A stretch of 64,000 nucleotides of DNA from Pseudophaeobacter sp. EL27 (GTDB lineage Bacteria > Pseudomonadota > Alphaproteobacteria > Rhodobacterales > Rhodobacteraceae). Shown here piece after piece: positions 36,564 to 45,999 of this stretch. The stretch lies in assembly GCF_900313025.1 (NCBI RefSeq), contig NZ_OMPQ01000002.1, forward strand, positions 1 through 64,000. The letters run 5' to 3'. The translations under genes and the position numbers were made by a program. Each line of letters opens with the position of its first letter. The first letter of the stretch is position 1. The notes under the pieces are model-generated. The model was not told the origin of the DNA. It saw nothing but the letters and a program-made list of their open reading frames with translations, and searched no databases.

Positions 36564-37619
36564 ATGTCGATGTCCTTCAAATCTCTGGCGGCGATTTCCG
36601 CTCTACTGTTTTCAGTCCAGACCTCCTATGCCAATGATGTCGAAGATCAGTTGCAGGCTGCCTTTGATGCCGGAGACCTATCGGGTCTACATGGCGTCCT
36701 GGTGCGCCGGGACGGGCAGACCCTGGCAGAGGGTTATTTCAAAGGCCAGGATCAACGTTGGGGCGATCCGCTCGGGGAGCGCCAGTTTGGCCCTGAAGAA
36801 CTGCATGATCTGCGCTCCGTCTCCAAGAGCATCGTCAGTCTTCTTTATGGTATTGCCCTGGACAGGGGCCTGGTGCCCCCGCCCGAGGCCGGATTGCTGG
36901 CGCAGTTTCCTGAATATGCCGACTTGGCTGACCCTCAGCGGAACTTGATCACAATCGAACATGTTCTGACCATGCAGATGGGTTTGGACTGGAACGAGCG
37001 GCTGCCCTATTCAGACCCTAAAAACTCAGAGATCGCTATGGAGCTGGCCGAAGACAAGCTGCGCTTTATTCTGTCCCGCCCAATCGTCGACGCCCCCGGC
37101 ACCAAATGGACCTATTCCGGTGGCTCCACTGCATTGCTTGGGGCGCTGATCAGCCGTGGTTCGGGTCTAACACTGGATCAATTTGCCAAAGAGGCCCTGT
37201 TTCACCCCCTTGGCATCACCAAGTGCGACTGGGTGATCGGACTGGATGGCAAAACCCACGCGGCAGCATCAGGGCTGCGCCTGACAGCCCCGGATTTGGC
37301 GCGGATCGGCAGCATGCTTGCAGACAAAGGCCAGTACCGGGGTCAGCAGATCGTTTCCAAAAACTGGATCAAGCGCAGTTTCACCGCCCATGCCACTGTT
37401 GGTGGGCTACGCTATGGCTATCAATGGTGGCTGGCGCCTATGGGAACACCGCCAGTCTGGGCCGCGGGTTTTGGCAATGGCGGTCAGCGTTTGACCGTTG
37501 GCCAAAAAACCGGAACCGTGGTGGTCATTCAGGCCGGCAACTACAACAAGCGAGATGACTGGAAGCTCCCGGTCAAAATCATGGAAGAGTTCCTGATCCC
37601 CGGCCTGCCCCCGAAATAG
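36564..37619 (+). CDS. Exported beta-lactamase-fold serine hydrolase
   Basis: A 351-residue protein from ATG 36564, with AGGAG 8 bp upstream. The first 22 residues form a signal peptide ending SVQTSYA. The SxxK catalytic motif is Ser85-Val-Ser-Lys88 (RSVSKSIVSLL), and Tyr184-Ser-Gly is the second motif. The family (class C beta-lactamase/esterase, transpeptidase fold) includes esterases and D-aminopeptidases; a true beta-lactamase cannot be claimed. It is divergent from crcB and converges on rarA. Confidence 0.88.
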   Translation: MSMSFKSLAAISALLFSVQTSYANDVEDQLQAAFDAGDLSGLHGVLVRRDGQTLAEGYFKGQDQRWGDPLGERQFGPEELHDLRSVSKSIVSLLYGIALDRGLVPPPEAGLLAQFPEYADLADPQRNLITIEHVLTMQMGLDWNERLPYSDPKNSEIAMELAEDKLRFILSRPIVDAPGTKWTYSGGSTALLGALISRGSGLTLDQFAKEALFHPLGITKCDWVIGLDGKTHAAASGLRLTAPDLARIGSMLADKGQYRGQQIVSKNWIKRSFTAHATVGGLRYGYQWWLAPMGTPPVWAAGFGNGGQRLTVGQKTGTVVVIQAGNYNKRDDWKLPVKIMEEFLIPGLPPK

Positions 37620-37632
37620 CCCGCCTGAACAG

Positions 37633-38952
37633 CTAGCTATTACGCTGCAACCGGAGCTTGGCAAAATACTCGGAGCGGCGTTTCAACTCGCGCTCAAAGC
37701 CACGTTCTACAGGCTGATACAGCACCGGGCGGCGCACCCCGTCCGGGAAGTAGTTCTGCCCCGAAAACCCATCCTCGGCATCGTGGTCATAGGCGTAACC
37801 ATCGCCATATCCCTGCTCTGCCATCAGTTTGGTAGGCGCATTCATGATATGTTTGGGTGGAGGTGCAGACCCGGTTTCCTTGGCCAGACGGCGGGCCGCC
37901 TTGATTCCCACATAGACCGCGTTGGATTTTGGTGCCAAGGCCAGATAGACCGCAGCATTGGCCAGGGCCAGCTCGCCTTCGGGGCTGCCAAGGCGTTCGT
38001 AGGTGTTCCAGGCGTTGAGGCAGACGGTATTGGCCTGCGGATCCGCCAGGCCGATGTCTTCGGTCGACATCATGGTCAGCCGCCGGGCCAGGAACCTTGG
38101 GTCCTCGCCGCCCTCCAGCATCCGCCCCAGCCAGTAGAGTGCGGCGTCCGGGTCTGACCCCCGGATGGATTTATGCAGGGCGGAGATCAGGTTATAATGT
38201 TCATCGCCGGATTTGTCATATTTTGCTGCCCGCCGCATCAGCCGGGTTGCCAGCGCCTCGCGCCCCAAAGGAGCCGCCACCCGCCAGGCCGCGACCTGTT
38301 CGATCAGATTGAGCAGCGTGCGCCCATCGCCATCAGCCATTTCGTGCAGCGCATCCCGCGCCTCACCGCTGAGCGGCAGGGCCCGGCCCAACTCCCGTTC
38401 GGCCCGCTGGGTCAACAGCTCAAGATCCACCAGCGACAGCCGCTCCAGCACCAGAACCTGCGAACGTGACAACACAGCGGCGTTCAGCTCAAACGAGGGG
38501 TTCTCCGTGGTGGCGCCAACCAACAAGATGGTGCCGTCTTCCATATAGGGCAGAAATCCATCCTGCTGCGCCTTGTTGAAGCGGTGGATCTCATCGACAA
38601 ACAGCAGGGTCCCCTGGCCGTTCTGACGCCGGATCTTGGCGGCCTCAAACACTTTGCGCAGGTCGGGGATTCCGGTGAAAATCGCAGAGATCTGAACAAA
38701 ATGCAGATCGGTTTCCCGCGCCAGAAGCCGCGCAATCGTCGTCTTGCCGACACCCGGTGGCCCCCAGAAAATCAACGAAGACAGCGACCCTGAAGACAGC
38801 ATGACACCCAGCGGCGCATCTTCTCCCAGAACCTGCGCCTGACCAATTACCTCTGACAGCGATTGAGGGCGAAGACGATCCGCCAGAGGGCGGTTTGCAT
38901 CTGCAGCCTTCGCAGGGTTCACCTCAGCCTCACTATCGAACAGATCAGCCAT
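37633..38952 (-). CDS. rarA: Replication-associated recombination protein A (AAA+ ATPase)
   Basis: A 439-residue AAA+ protein: FWGPPGVGKTTIARL (Walker A), LLFVDEIHRFNKAQQD (Walker B), then sensor segments and the C-terminal MgsA domain. It resembles clamp-loader subunits and acts on stalled replication forks. It precedes the HtrA-type protease gene by 3 bp on the same strand. Confidence 0.96.
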   Translation of the reverse strand: MADLFDSEAEVNPAKAADANRPLADRLRPQSLSEVIGQAQVLGEDAPLGVMLSSGSLSSLIFWGPPGVGKTTIARLLARETDLHFVQISAIFTGIPDLRKVFEAAKIRRQNGQGTLLFVDEIHRFNKAQQDGFLPYMEDGTILLVGATTENPSFELNAAVLSRSQVLVLERLSLVDLELLTQRAERELGRALPLSGEARDALHEMADGDGRTLLNLIEQVAAWRVAAPLGREALATRLMRRAAKYDKSGDEHYNLISALHKSIRGSDPDAALYWLGRMLEGGEDPRFLARRLTMMSTEDIGLADPQANTVCLNAWNTYERLGSPEGELALANAAVYLALAPKSNAVYVGIKAARRLAKETGSAPPPKHIMNAPTKLMAEQGYGDGYAYDHDAEDGFSGQNYFPDGVRRPVLYQPVERGFERELKRRSEYFAKLRLQRNS

Positions 38953-38955
38953 GGA

Positions 38956-40368
38956 TTAGCGCCGCATATGCAGGCTGACCCGCTGACCGCGCCGGTTCAG
39001 ATCAAAACGCAGGCGGCGCCCGGCGGCCTCCAGCAAGGCAGGCACATCTTCCGATGCACTCACTGCCTCGCCATTGATGGCCAGCAGAATATCCCCCGCC
39101 CGGACACCAGCACGCGCCGCATAGGGGCCCGGATCCAAAACAGCCACACCAGTTGCAGAAAGAGACAACTGCAGGCGAACAATAACCACAGGGTTGATCA
39201 AACCCACCGTCAGCCCCGGCAGTACACTCTTGTCATTCATCACCACAGAGCGCGCCGGGGGATCATTCGGCGCCGTGAACATCTCGACCACCAGGGTCTC
39301 GCGCTCTTCACCGCGCAGCCGGGTAACCTGCGAGGTGCCATCCAGCCCGGCGACCGACATGCGAAACACCATCTCAGACGGAGAGTTCACAACCTCGCCG
39401 TCGACCTCGGTGATCACATCTCCCACCTCAAATCCGGCCTTGGCAAAGGGGCTTTGGGGATGCAGCTCGGAAATCACCATGCCTTCGGGCAGTTCCATCC
39501 CCAGGGATCCCGCCAGATCCGCATCCACAGGCTGACCTGCCATACCCGCCCAGGGGCGCTGAAAACCCTCGGATCCCGCCCGCGCCTGTTTGACAAACTC
39601 ACGCACCAGATTGGCCGGAATTGCAAAACCAATGCCATTTGATCCGCCAGAGCGGCTGAGGATGCGGGTATTGATACCAATCAGATCGCCGTTTACATCG
39701 ATCAGCGCCCCGCCAGAGTTGCCCGGATTGATCGGCGCATCGGTCTGAATGTAATAGCCAAAGCCCTCACCCGAGGCGGTGCCGGAGCGCGCGAGGCCCG
39801 AGACAATACCGCTGCTGACGGTCTGGCCTACGCCAAAGGGATTACCGATGGCTAGCGCCAGCTCCCCCACCTCGACCTGATCGCTGTTGCGCAGGTTCAG
39901 ATAGGGCAGGCCCGAGACTTCCTCAAGCTGCAAAATCGCCAGATCGCTGGCCTGATCGGCCAGCACCACGCGGGCCTCATATTCGCGCTTATCCGTTGTC
40001 ACCACCCGGATCTCGGTGGCCATGGCCACCACGTGATAGTTAGAGACCACAATGCCATCCTCTGATAGGATAACGCCTGACCCCAGCGAGCTCTCGACCC
40101 GAGGCCGGGGATTGGAGAAGTTGCGGAAGAAATCGTCAAAAAAGGGATCATTCATGAAGGGAGAGCGCTGCTGCGCCTGCCGCACGATCTTGGCATAGAT
40201 GTTCACCACCGCTGGCGCGGCCTGTTTGACCAAGGGCGCAAAGCCCAGCGAGATTTCAGCCTGCGACTGTGGCACGCGGGTTTCGGCTGTGGCCTGCTGC
40301 GCCGGAGCCAAGGAAAGGCCCAGCATCAAGGCAAAAGTCAGGGAAGCGGAAAGAGCTGCACGGATCAT
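38956..40368 (-). CDS. Periplasmic DegP/DegQ-type serine protease
   Basis: A 470-residue protein with signal peptide (cleaved near PAQQATA). The catalytic triad is His112 (SNYHVV), Asp142 (ASDLAI) and Ser218 (GNSGGALID). Two PDZ domains follow. It degrades or refolds misfolded envelope proteins. Likely co-transcribed with rarA downstream. Confidence 0.95.
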   Translation of the reverse strand: MIRAALSASLTFALMLGLSLAPAQQATAETRVPQSQAEISLGFAPLVKQAAPAVVNIYAKIVRQAQQRSPFMNDPFFDDFFRNFSNPRPRVESSLGSGVILSEDGIVVSNYHVVAMATEIRVVTTDKREYEARVVLADQASDLAILQLEEVSGLPYLNLRNSDQVEVGELALAIGNPFGVGQTVSSGIVSGLARSGTASGEGFGYYIQTDAPINPGNSGGALIDVNGDLIGINTRILSRSGGSNGIGFAIPANLVREFVKQARAGSEGFQRPWAGMAGQPVDADLAGSLGMELPEGMVISELHPQSPFAKAGFEVGDVITEVDGEVVNSPSEMVFRMSVAGLDGTSQVTRLRGEERETLVVEMFTAPNDPPARSVVMNDKSVLPGLTVGLINPVVIVRLQLSLSATGVAVLDPGPYAARAGVRAGDILLAINGEAVSASEDVPALLEAAGRRLRFDLNRRGQRVSLHMRR

Positions 40369-40450
40369 GATATCTCCCGGGAAAGTGTCCCTCTAGGATA
40401 TGCTTCTGCCGCCGCCCAATTGCAAGCATTGCCCAAGAGACCAGCTCTGA

Positions 40451-40483
40451 GCCACCCCAGGTCAGTTACCCGAAAGGGGTGGC
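40451..40483 (-). terminator. Possible terminator downstream of the DAHP synthase gene
   Basis: GCCACCCC and GGGGTGGC form a perfect 8-bp stem with a 17-base loop just after the stop at 40501. No run of T follows, so support is moderate. Confidence 0.4.
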
Positions 40484-40500
40484 ATCAAGTTTTGGGCGAG

Positions 40501-41571
40501 TTAGCCGACCAGCTGAGAGGGCAAGGCCCGGCGCGCTTTGACAGCCTCCGCCAGCTTATGCAGTTCCGTCACCGTGTCCTCCCAGCCGATGCAGCCATCG
40601 GTGATAGACTGGCCGTAGGTCAGATCGCCTTTGCCCAGATCCTGACGTCCTGCCACCAGGTGGCTCTCTACCATCACACCAGTGATACGCTGCTCGCCGG
40701 CCCGTAGCTGATCGCCCACATCCGCCAGTACCAGGGGTTGCTTTGCCGGATCTTTGTCGCTGTTTGCGTGACTGGCGTCGATCATCACATGGCCGCGAAT
40801 GCCGTCCTGCTCTGCCTTCTGGCAGGCCGCATCGACGGACACAGCATCAAAATTAGTACCGCCGCCCCCGCGCAGGATCAGGTGACAGTCCGGGTTGCCG
40901 CTGGTTGCCGCAATCGCCGCGCGGCCGTTTTTGGCCAGGGCCATGAAGTGATGCGGATGCGCCGCAGAGCGCACCGCATCAATGGCGATCTGCACATTGC
41001 CCCGCGTGCCGTTCTTGAAGCCCACCGGACAGCTGAGGCCCGAGGCCATCTCGCGGTGTATCTGGCTCTCCGTGGTGCGCGCGCCAATGGCGGCCCAGGC
41101 CATCAGATCCGACAGATACTGTGGCACTGCTGTATCGAGGAACTCTGTCCCCACTGGCAGGCCCATCTGGTTGATATCGAGCAAGAGCCTGCGCGCCATC
41201 ACCAGCCCCTCGTTGATGCGGAAAGAGCCATCGTGTCTAGGGTCATTGACCAGCCCCTTCCAGCCGCTGATGGTGCGGGGCTTCTCGAAATAGACCCGCA
41301 TCACCACTTCCAGCTCCCCCGCCAATTCATCGCGCAGCGTCTTCAGCCGTTCAGCGTATTCAAGCGCGGCCTTGGTGTCGTGGATCGAGCAGGGGCCGAC
41401 CACTACGATCAGGCGGTCATCCCCGCCACGCAGCACCTTCTGAATATCGGCACGGCTGTCCAGCACGGTTTTGCTGGCCAGATCATTGCTGGGCAGTTTC
41501 GCCGCCAGTTCATCCGGCGAGATCAATTCCTGCATATCGGTGATGCGGAGGTTTTCGATTTGGTTGGTCAT
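40501..41571 (-). CDS. 3-deoxy-7-phosphoheptulonate synthase, class I
   Basis: A 356-residue enzyme from ATG 41571 (MTNQIENLRITDMQELISP). The class I AroF/G/H signatures VVGPCSIHD, RVYFEKPRT, GTRGNVQIAIDA and HVMIDASHANSDKDP are present. It joins phosphoenolpyruvate and erythrose-4-phosphate in the first step of aromatic amino acid synthesis. The paralogue (F, G or H) cannot be told, so no symbol is given. It is preceded by a leader peptide rich in aromatic residues and a terminator. Confidence 0.95.
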   Translation of the reverse strand: MTNQIENLRITDMQELISPDELAAKLPSNDLASKTVLDSRADIQKVLRGGDDRLIVVVGPCSIHDTKAALEYAERLKTLRDELAGELEVVMRVYFEKPRTISGWKGLVNDPRHDGSFRINEGLVMARRLLLDINQMGLPVGTEFLDTAVPQYLSDLMAWAAIGARTTESQIHREMASGLSCPVGFKNGTRGNVQIAIDAVRSAAHPHHFMALAKNGRAAIAATSGNPDCHLILRGGGGTNFDAVSVDAACQKAEQDGIRGHVMIDASHANSDKDPAKQPLVLADVGDQLRAGEQRITGVMVESHLVAGRQDLGKGDLTYGQSITDGCIGWEDTVTELHKLAEAVKARRALPSQLVG

Positions 41572-41618
41572 GGTCCTAAGGTTCCTTGCGGGAGGCCCTG
41601 GAGCGTGGCGGCGGATAC

Positions 41619-41646
41619 AAAAAACCGCCATCTGCTGAGGGCGGTT
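41619..41646 (-). terminator. Rho-independent hairpin in the DAHP synthase leader (attenuator)
   Basis: AACCGCC and GGCGGTT arms (41640-41646 and 41623-41629) with a 10-base loop are followed on the minus strand by a T-run. It stands between the leader peptide stop (41675) and the DAHP synthase start (41571), where a terminator would block expression unless prevented by an alternative structure. Confidence 0.8.
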
Positions 41647-41674
41647 GGTGTGGTATCTGCTTTGCGCGCTTATG

Positions 41675-41755
41675 TCATCTGCACGCCAAGACCCCTCCGT
41701 CCGCCTGTCGGCCCGGATAAAAATAAAACCAGATTGCAGCATAGGTTTGGGTCAT
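41675..41755 (-). CDS. Aromatic-rich leader peptide of DAHP synthase
   Basis: A 26-residue frame from ATG 41755 containing TYAAIWFYFYP: one Trp, two Phe and three Tyr within 9 residues. It is followed by a hairpin-plus-T-run and then the DAHP synthase gene on the same strand. This is the arrangement of amino acid attenuators (trpL, pheL): stalling at aromatic codons when charged tRNA is scarce would favour expression. No strong Shine-Dalgarno sequence precedes the ATG. Confidence 0.78.
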   Translation of the reverse strand: MTQTYAAIWFYFYPGRQADGGVLACR

Positions 41756-42007
41756 GTCGGCGACGCTAGCGAAGATTCGGCGGGGTGTCATTAGGAAAGT
41801 TGGAAGTGGTATTTTCAAAACCGTACTAGCCAAGCTTGGAGAACACTTCGACGAAAGTACAACGTCTGCTTTGAGCACAATGTGTCGGATGCTGCATTCT
41901 GCGCGAATGTCGGTTATCCAGAAAACGGTTCAAACAGCCTTTGTTGTCCGCCAGGAGTTGAAACGCTGTTACACCATTTCGGATCAGAGCAAAGGGTCTA
42001 CCCAGAA

Positions 42008-42391
42008 ATGACGTTTGATATGCTGCCCAATAAGATCGTGCGGAAGCCGTCGAGACTGGCAACGGCTGTGTGGCCAGACTGTGGGAAAGCATTTGAGCTC
42101 AACGAGTTTTATCGGCTGTATGAGTCTTCCGGAGGAGAAGTCGGCGAGGCCTATATAGTCTTTTGGACTACCAAAGAAATCGAAGAGTATGAGTCGATCA
42201 GGGCCGAAATGTACCCCGCTACTTGGAGGATATTTGCTAGCGACGGTGGTGGCTCATATTTCGGCTTTTGCGACGAAGCTGACAAACCACACTTTTTTTC
42301 CTGCGACCCCGTCGACCCAATGGGCAGTGTAACTTGGTTGGGGCTATGGCCGGAATTCATTCGGCGTGTGAGCATGGCAAATTACGTATGA
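42008..42391 (+). CDS. SMI1/KNR4 (SUKH)-like immunity-type protein
   Basis: About 127 residues from ATG 42008, with AAAGGG 11 bp upstream; the frame is open back to GTG 41882. The central part FYRLYESSGGEVGEAY, then IFASDGGGSYFGF, fits the SUKH fold (conserved GGE and DGGG-FGF). Such proteins typically neutralise contact-dependent or polymorphic toxins. No toxin gene is visible beside it, so it is an orphan. It is on the opposite strand to its neighbours and is followed by a palindromic element at 42519. Confidence 0.6.
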   Translation: MTFDMLPNKIVRKPSRLATAVWPDCGKAFELNEFYRLYESSGGEVGEAYIVFWTTKEIEEYESIRAEMYPATWRIFASDGGGSYFGFCDEADKPHFFSCDPVDPMGSVTWLGLWPEFIRRVSMANYV

Positions 42392-42518
42392 CTTCATCAG
42401 TACTCTGCAAAGCAGTCTTTGATTTCAGCACGTTGAACGGCAGGAAAGTCCGCATAGCTCCCCTTCAAGGGTTTTCACAATCAGCTGTTTCACCAATTGC
42501 CAAAGCGGAGCTTTGACA

Positions 42519-42576
42519 GCGCCCGAACCGCCCCCACGGGGCGGGCGCTTTGCGTCCCACCCCTCGGTTCGGACGC
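42519..42576. repeat. Palindromic element, copy A
   Basis: An inner stem CCGCCCC/GGGGCGG (528-534 with 538-544 of this kilobase) has loop CAC, and outer arms CCGAACCG (42523-42530) and CGGTTCGG (42565-42572) are perfectly complementary, with GCG and CGC at the ends. A related element with different but compensated bases lies at 61923-61975. No coding potential. Confidence 0.85.
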
Positions 42577-42650
42577 GGTGGTTTTGTGAAACGGCACAAA
42601 GGCACCAAAGCAACCACGCGGTTGAATACTCGCCTCTGATATCATTTCAG

Positions 42651-42682
42651 AAGAAAAGCCCCCGCTCCAGCGGAGCGAGGGC
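42651..42682 (-). terminator. Intrinsic terminator after rplQ
   Basis: The stem GCCCTCGCTCC/GGAGCGGGGGC (with one G-T pair) and loop GCT on the minus strand is followed by TTTTCTT. It ends the rpsM-rpsK-rpoA-rplQ transcript. Confidence 0.88.
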
Positions 42683-42709
42683 CATACCATCTGAGAATGT
42701 CAGATGGTC

Positions 42710-43135
42710 TTATTCTGCGTCGTCTGCTTCGATTTCTGCAGCAACGCGGGCCTTGTCGGCGGCGCCTTTTGCAGCAACGTCACGGTCGACGAATTCGATG
42801 ATCGCCATAGGCGCCATGTCACCATAGCGGAAGCCCGCTTTCAGGATACGAACATAGCCGCCCTGACGGTCTTTGTAGCGGGGGCCCAGGATATCAAACA
42901 GTTTGGAGACATACTGGTCTTCTTTGAGGCGCGCATTGGCCTGACGACGGGCGTGCAGGTCGCCGCGTTTTGCCAGGGTGATCATCTTTTCGATGATCGG
43001 GCGCAATTCTTTTGCCTTGGGCAGAGTTGTTTTGATCTGCTCGTGCTCGATCAGCGAGCCAGCCATGTTTGCAAACAGGGCCTTACGGTGCTCATGAGTA
43101 CGGTTCAGGCGGCGGTAACCACGTGCGTGACGCAT
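42710..43135 (-). CDS. rplQ: 50S ribosomal protein L17
   Basis: A 141-residue protein with the L17 start [20 protein letters not shown]. The last 25 residues are an acidic, Ala-rich tail found in many alphaproteobacteria. It ends the alpha operon, 155 bp after rpoA, and is followed by a strong terminator. Confidence 0.98.
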   Translation of the reverse strand: MRHARGYRRLNRTHEHRKALFANMAGSLIEHEQIKTTLPKAKELRPIIEKMITLAKRGDLHARRQANARLKEDQYVSKLFDILGPRYKDRQGGYVRILKAGFRYGDMAPMAIIEFVDRDVAAKGAADKARVAAEIEADDAE

Positions 43136-43290
43136 TGTTGAATTCCTTCTTTCGCGTTTTTGCTTTGTCTGTCAGCCGATGCGTGTCAGCTGATCTCCTT
43201 GGGGCAGATGCCCGGATCTTCCCCGCACTCGCGGGCATTGATTAAGGGCAGACCGGGGCCTGCCCTTATAACCGGTGTGGTCAGAGGTTC

Positions 43291-44307
43291 TTAGAACGTG
43301 TCTTCGAACTTCTTGGCCAGATCTTCGATGTTGTCCGGTGGCCAGTCCTCGACGTCCATGCCGAGGTGCAGCCCCATGCCGGAAAGCACTTCTTTGATCT
43401 CGTTCAGCGACTTGCGGCCAAAGTTTGGCGTGCGCAGCATTTCTGCTTCGGTCTTCTGGATCAGATCGCCGATGTAAACGATGTTGTCGTTCTTCAGGCA
43501 GTTTGCCGAACGCACCGACAGTTCCAGCTCGTCCACTTTCTTCAACAGAAGCGGGTTGAACTCGAGACCATCGTCTTCGTCCTGACGGTTCGCCGACTCG
43601 GGCTCCTCGAAGTTGACGAAGATCGACAGCTGATCCTGCAGGATGCGTGCGGCATAGGCCAGCGCATCGTCAGGGGTGATCGAACCATCGGTTTCGATCT
43701 TCAGTGTCAGCTTGTCATAATCCAGCACCTGGCCCTCACGGGTGGGCTGAACGTCATAGGAGACCTTTTTCACAGGCGAGTAGATCGCATCAATCGGGAT
43801 CAGACCGATTGGCGCATCTTCTGGCTTGTTTTTGTCAGCAGAGACATAGCCCTTGCCGGTGTTCACAGTGAGTTCCATGAACAGGTCAGCGCCGTCATCC
43901 AGGTGGCAGATAACGTGCTCGCGGTTCAGAACCTCGATGCCTGCGGACTCAGAGATGTCACCAGCAGTCACAACAGCTGGGCCTTTGGCATTGATCGACA
44001 GGCGCTTGGGGCCTTCGACTTCCATGCGCAGGGAAACACCCTTGAGGTTCAGGATGATGTCGGTCACGTCTTCACGCACACCAGCAACGCTGGAGAATTC
44101 GTGCAGAACGTTGTCGATTTGTACGGATGTGATCGCGGCACCCTGCAGCGAGCTCATCAGAACGCGGCGCAGTGCGTTGCCCAGCGTCAGGCCAAAGCCA
44201 CGCTCAAGCGGTTCAGCAATAATAGTTGCCTGACGTGCGGGATCGTTGCCCGGCTTTGCTTCAAGCTGTGTTGGCTTGATCAGCTCGGCCCAATTTTTAT
44301 GGATCAT
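43291..44307 (-). CDS. rpoA: RNA polymerase alpha subunit
   Basis: A 338-residue protein from ATG 44307 ([19 protein letters not shown]), preceded by GGAGGGAC. The N-terminal assembly domain has [19 protein letters not shown]-like sequence, and the C-terminal domain (from about residue 245) ends in [23 protein letters not shown], binding UP elements and activators. Confidence 0.99.
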   Translation of the reverse strand: MIHKNWAELIKPTQLEAKPGNDPARQATIIAEPLERGFGLTLGNALRRVLMSSLQGAAITSVQIDNVLHEFSSVAGVREDVTDIILNLKGVSLRMEVEGPKRLSINAKGPAVVTAGDISESAGIEVLNREHVICHLDDGADLFMELTVNTGKGYVSADKNKPEDAPIGLIPIDAIYSPVKKVSYDVQPTREGQVLDYDKLTLKIETDGSITPDDALAYAARILQDQLSIFVNFEEPESANRQDEDDGLEFNPLLLKKVDELELSVRSANCLKNDNIVYIGDLIQKTEAEMLRTPNFGRKSLNEIKEVLSGMGLHLGMDVEDWPPDNIEDLAKKFEDTF

Positions 44308-44421
44308 GCAGTCCCTCCATTCCTGTCTGTACCTCATGTCCGAAGGTGCAGACGCCCGAGGTTTAAAATGACGGACTGGGGCCCAGCAAACAAGCAGGGC
44401 CCCAGCGTAATGCTCGACGTC

Positions 44422-44811
44422 TTAGACGCGACGACGCTTAGGTGGACGGCAGCCGTTGTGTGCCATCGGTGTTACGTCGCGGATCGAGGTGATGTTGAAA
44501 CCGATTGCGGCCAGAGCGCGCAGGGCAGATTCACGACCGCCACCGGGGCCCTGAACTTCAACTTCAAGAGTTTTAACACCGTGATCCTGGGCTTTTTTGC
44601 CTGCATCTTCTGCCGCCATCTGAGCCGCATAGGGAGTCGACTTACGCGAGCCCTTGAAGCCCATGGAACCAGCAGAGGACCATGCAATTGCGTTGCCCTG
44701 AACGTCAGAGATCAGGATTTTGGTGTTGTTGAACGAGGAATTCACATGCGCCACACCAGTGGCGATATTCTTACGTTCTTTTTTCTTCGTACGAGTCTTA
44801 TCGCGTGCCAT
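44422..44811 (-). CDS. rpsK: 30S ribosomal protein S11
   Basis: A 129-residue protein with [19 protein letters not shown] and the C-terminal [11 protein letters not shown] characteristic of S11, part of the 30S platform. It follows rpsM by 15 bp. There is no rpsD between rpsK and rpoA, as is usual in alphaproteobacteria. Confidence 0.99.
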   Translation of the reverse strand: MARDKTRTKKKERKNIATGVAHVNSSFNNTKILISDVQGNAIAWSSAGSMGFKGSRKSTPYAAQMAAEDAGKKAQDHGVKTLEVEVQGPGGGRESALRALAAIGFNITSIRDVTPMAHNGCRPPKRRRV

Positions 44812-44826
44812 TGATCAAACCCTCCC

Positions 44827-45195
44827 TTACTTCTTCTTACCAGCAATGGCCTTTGCAGGACCTTTGCGAGTGCGAGCGTTGGTGTGGGTACGCTGACCGC
44901 GAACGGGCAGGTTACGACGATGGCGCAGGCCGCGGTAGCAACCCAGATCCATCAGACGCTTGACGTTCATCTGAACTTCACGACGCAGGTCACCTTCAAC
45001 GGTGAAGTTTGCATCAATGAATTCACGGATGGACAGGATTTCGGCATCAGACAGCTCATTGACGCGACGAGTCACATCAATGCCCACGGCTTCGCAGATG
45101 GTCGCGGCCGAGGTGTTTCCGATTCCGGTGATATATGTGAGGGCGATAGGCACCCGCTTAGCAGCGGGGATGTTTACGCCGGCAATACGTGCCAC
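44827..45195 (-). CDS. rpsM: 30S ribosomal protein S13
   Basis: A 122-residue protein starting [22 protein letters not shown] and ending in a basic tail ([13 protein letters not shown]) that reaches the P site. [25 protein letters not shown] is the S13 signature. It is first in its terminator-bounded block, so a promoter should lie between 45196 and about 45440 or beyond. Confidence 0.99.
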   Translation of the reverse strand: MARIAGVNIPAAKRVPIALTYITGIGNTSAATICEAVGIDVTRRVNELSDAEILSIREFIDANFTVEGDLRREVQMNVKRLMDLGCYRGLRHRRNLPVRGQRTHTNARTRKGPAKAIAGKKK

Positions 45196-45437
45196 GTGTC
45201 ACTTTCCTTTTCGTTGCGGTTCCGTAGTCCCAGAACCTTTTTTCACAACGCTTGACCTTGGCATTCAGCCGTTCAGCCCAGCATTTTGAGGTGGTCATGC
45301 GCGCAAAAGAATCCGCCCACATGGAATCATCCCGCGAAGGGATGGGCTTGCGTATGAGGATTTCAACAGAGCGTCAACCCGTCATTAGGTTAACGGGCCG
45401 TTTTTCCGCAAAGCATGGGCTTTTCAGGCAATTGACC

Positions 45438-45818
45438 TCACAGACCGCAGGCATAGAAACGCGTTGGTTCATCTTCCCCGGTAAAGATTGTCACCTCTCC
45501 CGGCGCGTATGGGTCCAGCAAAATCGAAAAAAGCTGCGGCATGATATAGGGCCCAGGCTCCTCGCAATAGCCAACGTGCGTTGTGACTTTTGCTTCGCTC
45601 CAGTCAAAGCTCAAGACGGGTTCAAAACTGCAATGATATTCGATGGAGGAATAGCCGGTCTCATCCAGGATCAATCCCCCTTCGCTGGCAAACTCCAACA
45701 CTCCATCCGGATTCCCCGCCACTATGGCACAGCCTTCCGGATCGTTGAGATAGACGTCTTCGCCAACTGCCATCTGAGCAGAACCGGCGAGTATCAAACT
45801 GGCAATTAGGACGCGCAT
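45438..45818 (-). CDS. Exported protein of unknown function
   Basis: A 126-residue protein with signal peptide (MRVLIASLILAGSAQMAVG) and a mature part with three to four cysteines (EGCAIV, YHCSF, GYCEEP, FYACGL) that may form disulfides. No family recognised. It sits between the adk terminator and rpsM on the same strand and may run into the rpsM transcript. Confidence 0.75.
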   Translation of the reverse strand: MRVLIASLILAGSAQMAVGEDVYLNDPEGCAIVAGNPDGVLEFASEGGLILDETGYSSIEYHCSFEPVLSFDWSEAKVTTHVGYCEEPGPYIMPQLFSILLDPYAPGEVTIFTGEDEPTRFYACGL

Positions 45819-45938
45819 TCAGGGCTCCTCGAATTTGGATCTCGGTCACGATACCCGCAACTGCGTGTTTTGCTCAGTGTTTTCAACAGACCGCCACAGA
45901 ACGTTGCCTCTCTGCACCAAGACTTCGGACCCAGAAAC

Positions 45939-45966
45939 AAAAATGGGAAGGCACCCGGCCCTCCCA
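45939..45966 (-). terminator. Intrinsic terminator after adk
   Basis: Minus-strand arms TGGGAGGGC and GCCTTCCCA (one G-T pair) form a 9-bp stem with loop CGGGT, followed by five T. It closes the rplO-secY-adk block. Confidence 0.8.
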
Positions 45967-45999
45967 CTTTCAAATTTATCTGGCTGCAGCTTGCAGGTC

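Noticed and set aside
45252-45809. 185-codon plus-strand frame
   Set aside because: Antisense to the exported protein at 45438-45818, which has a proper signal peptide; the plus-strand translation has none.
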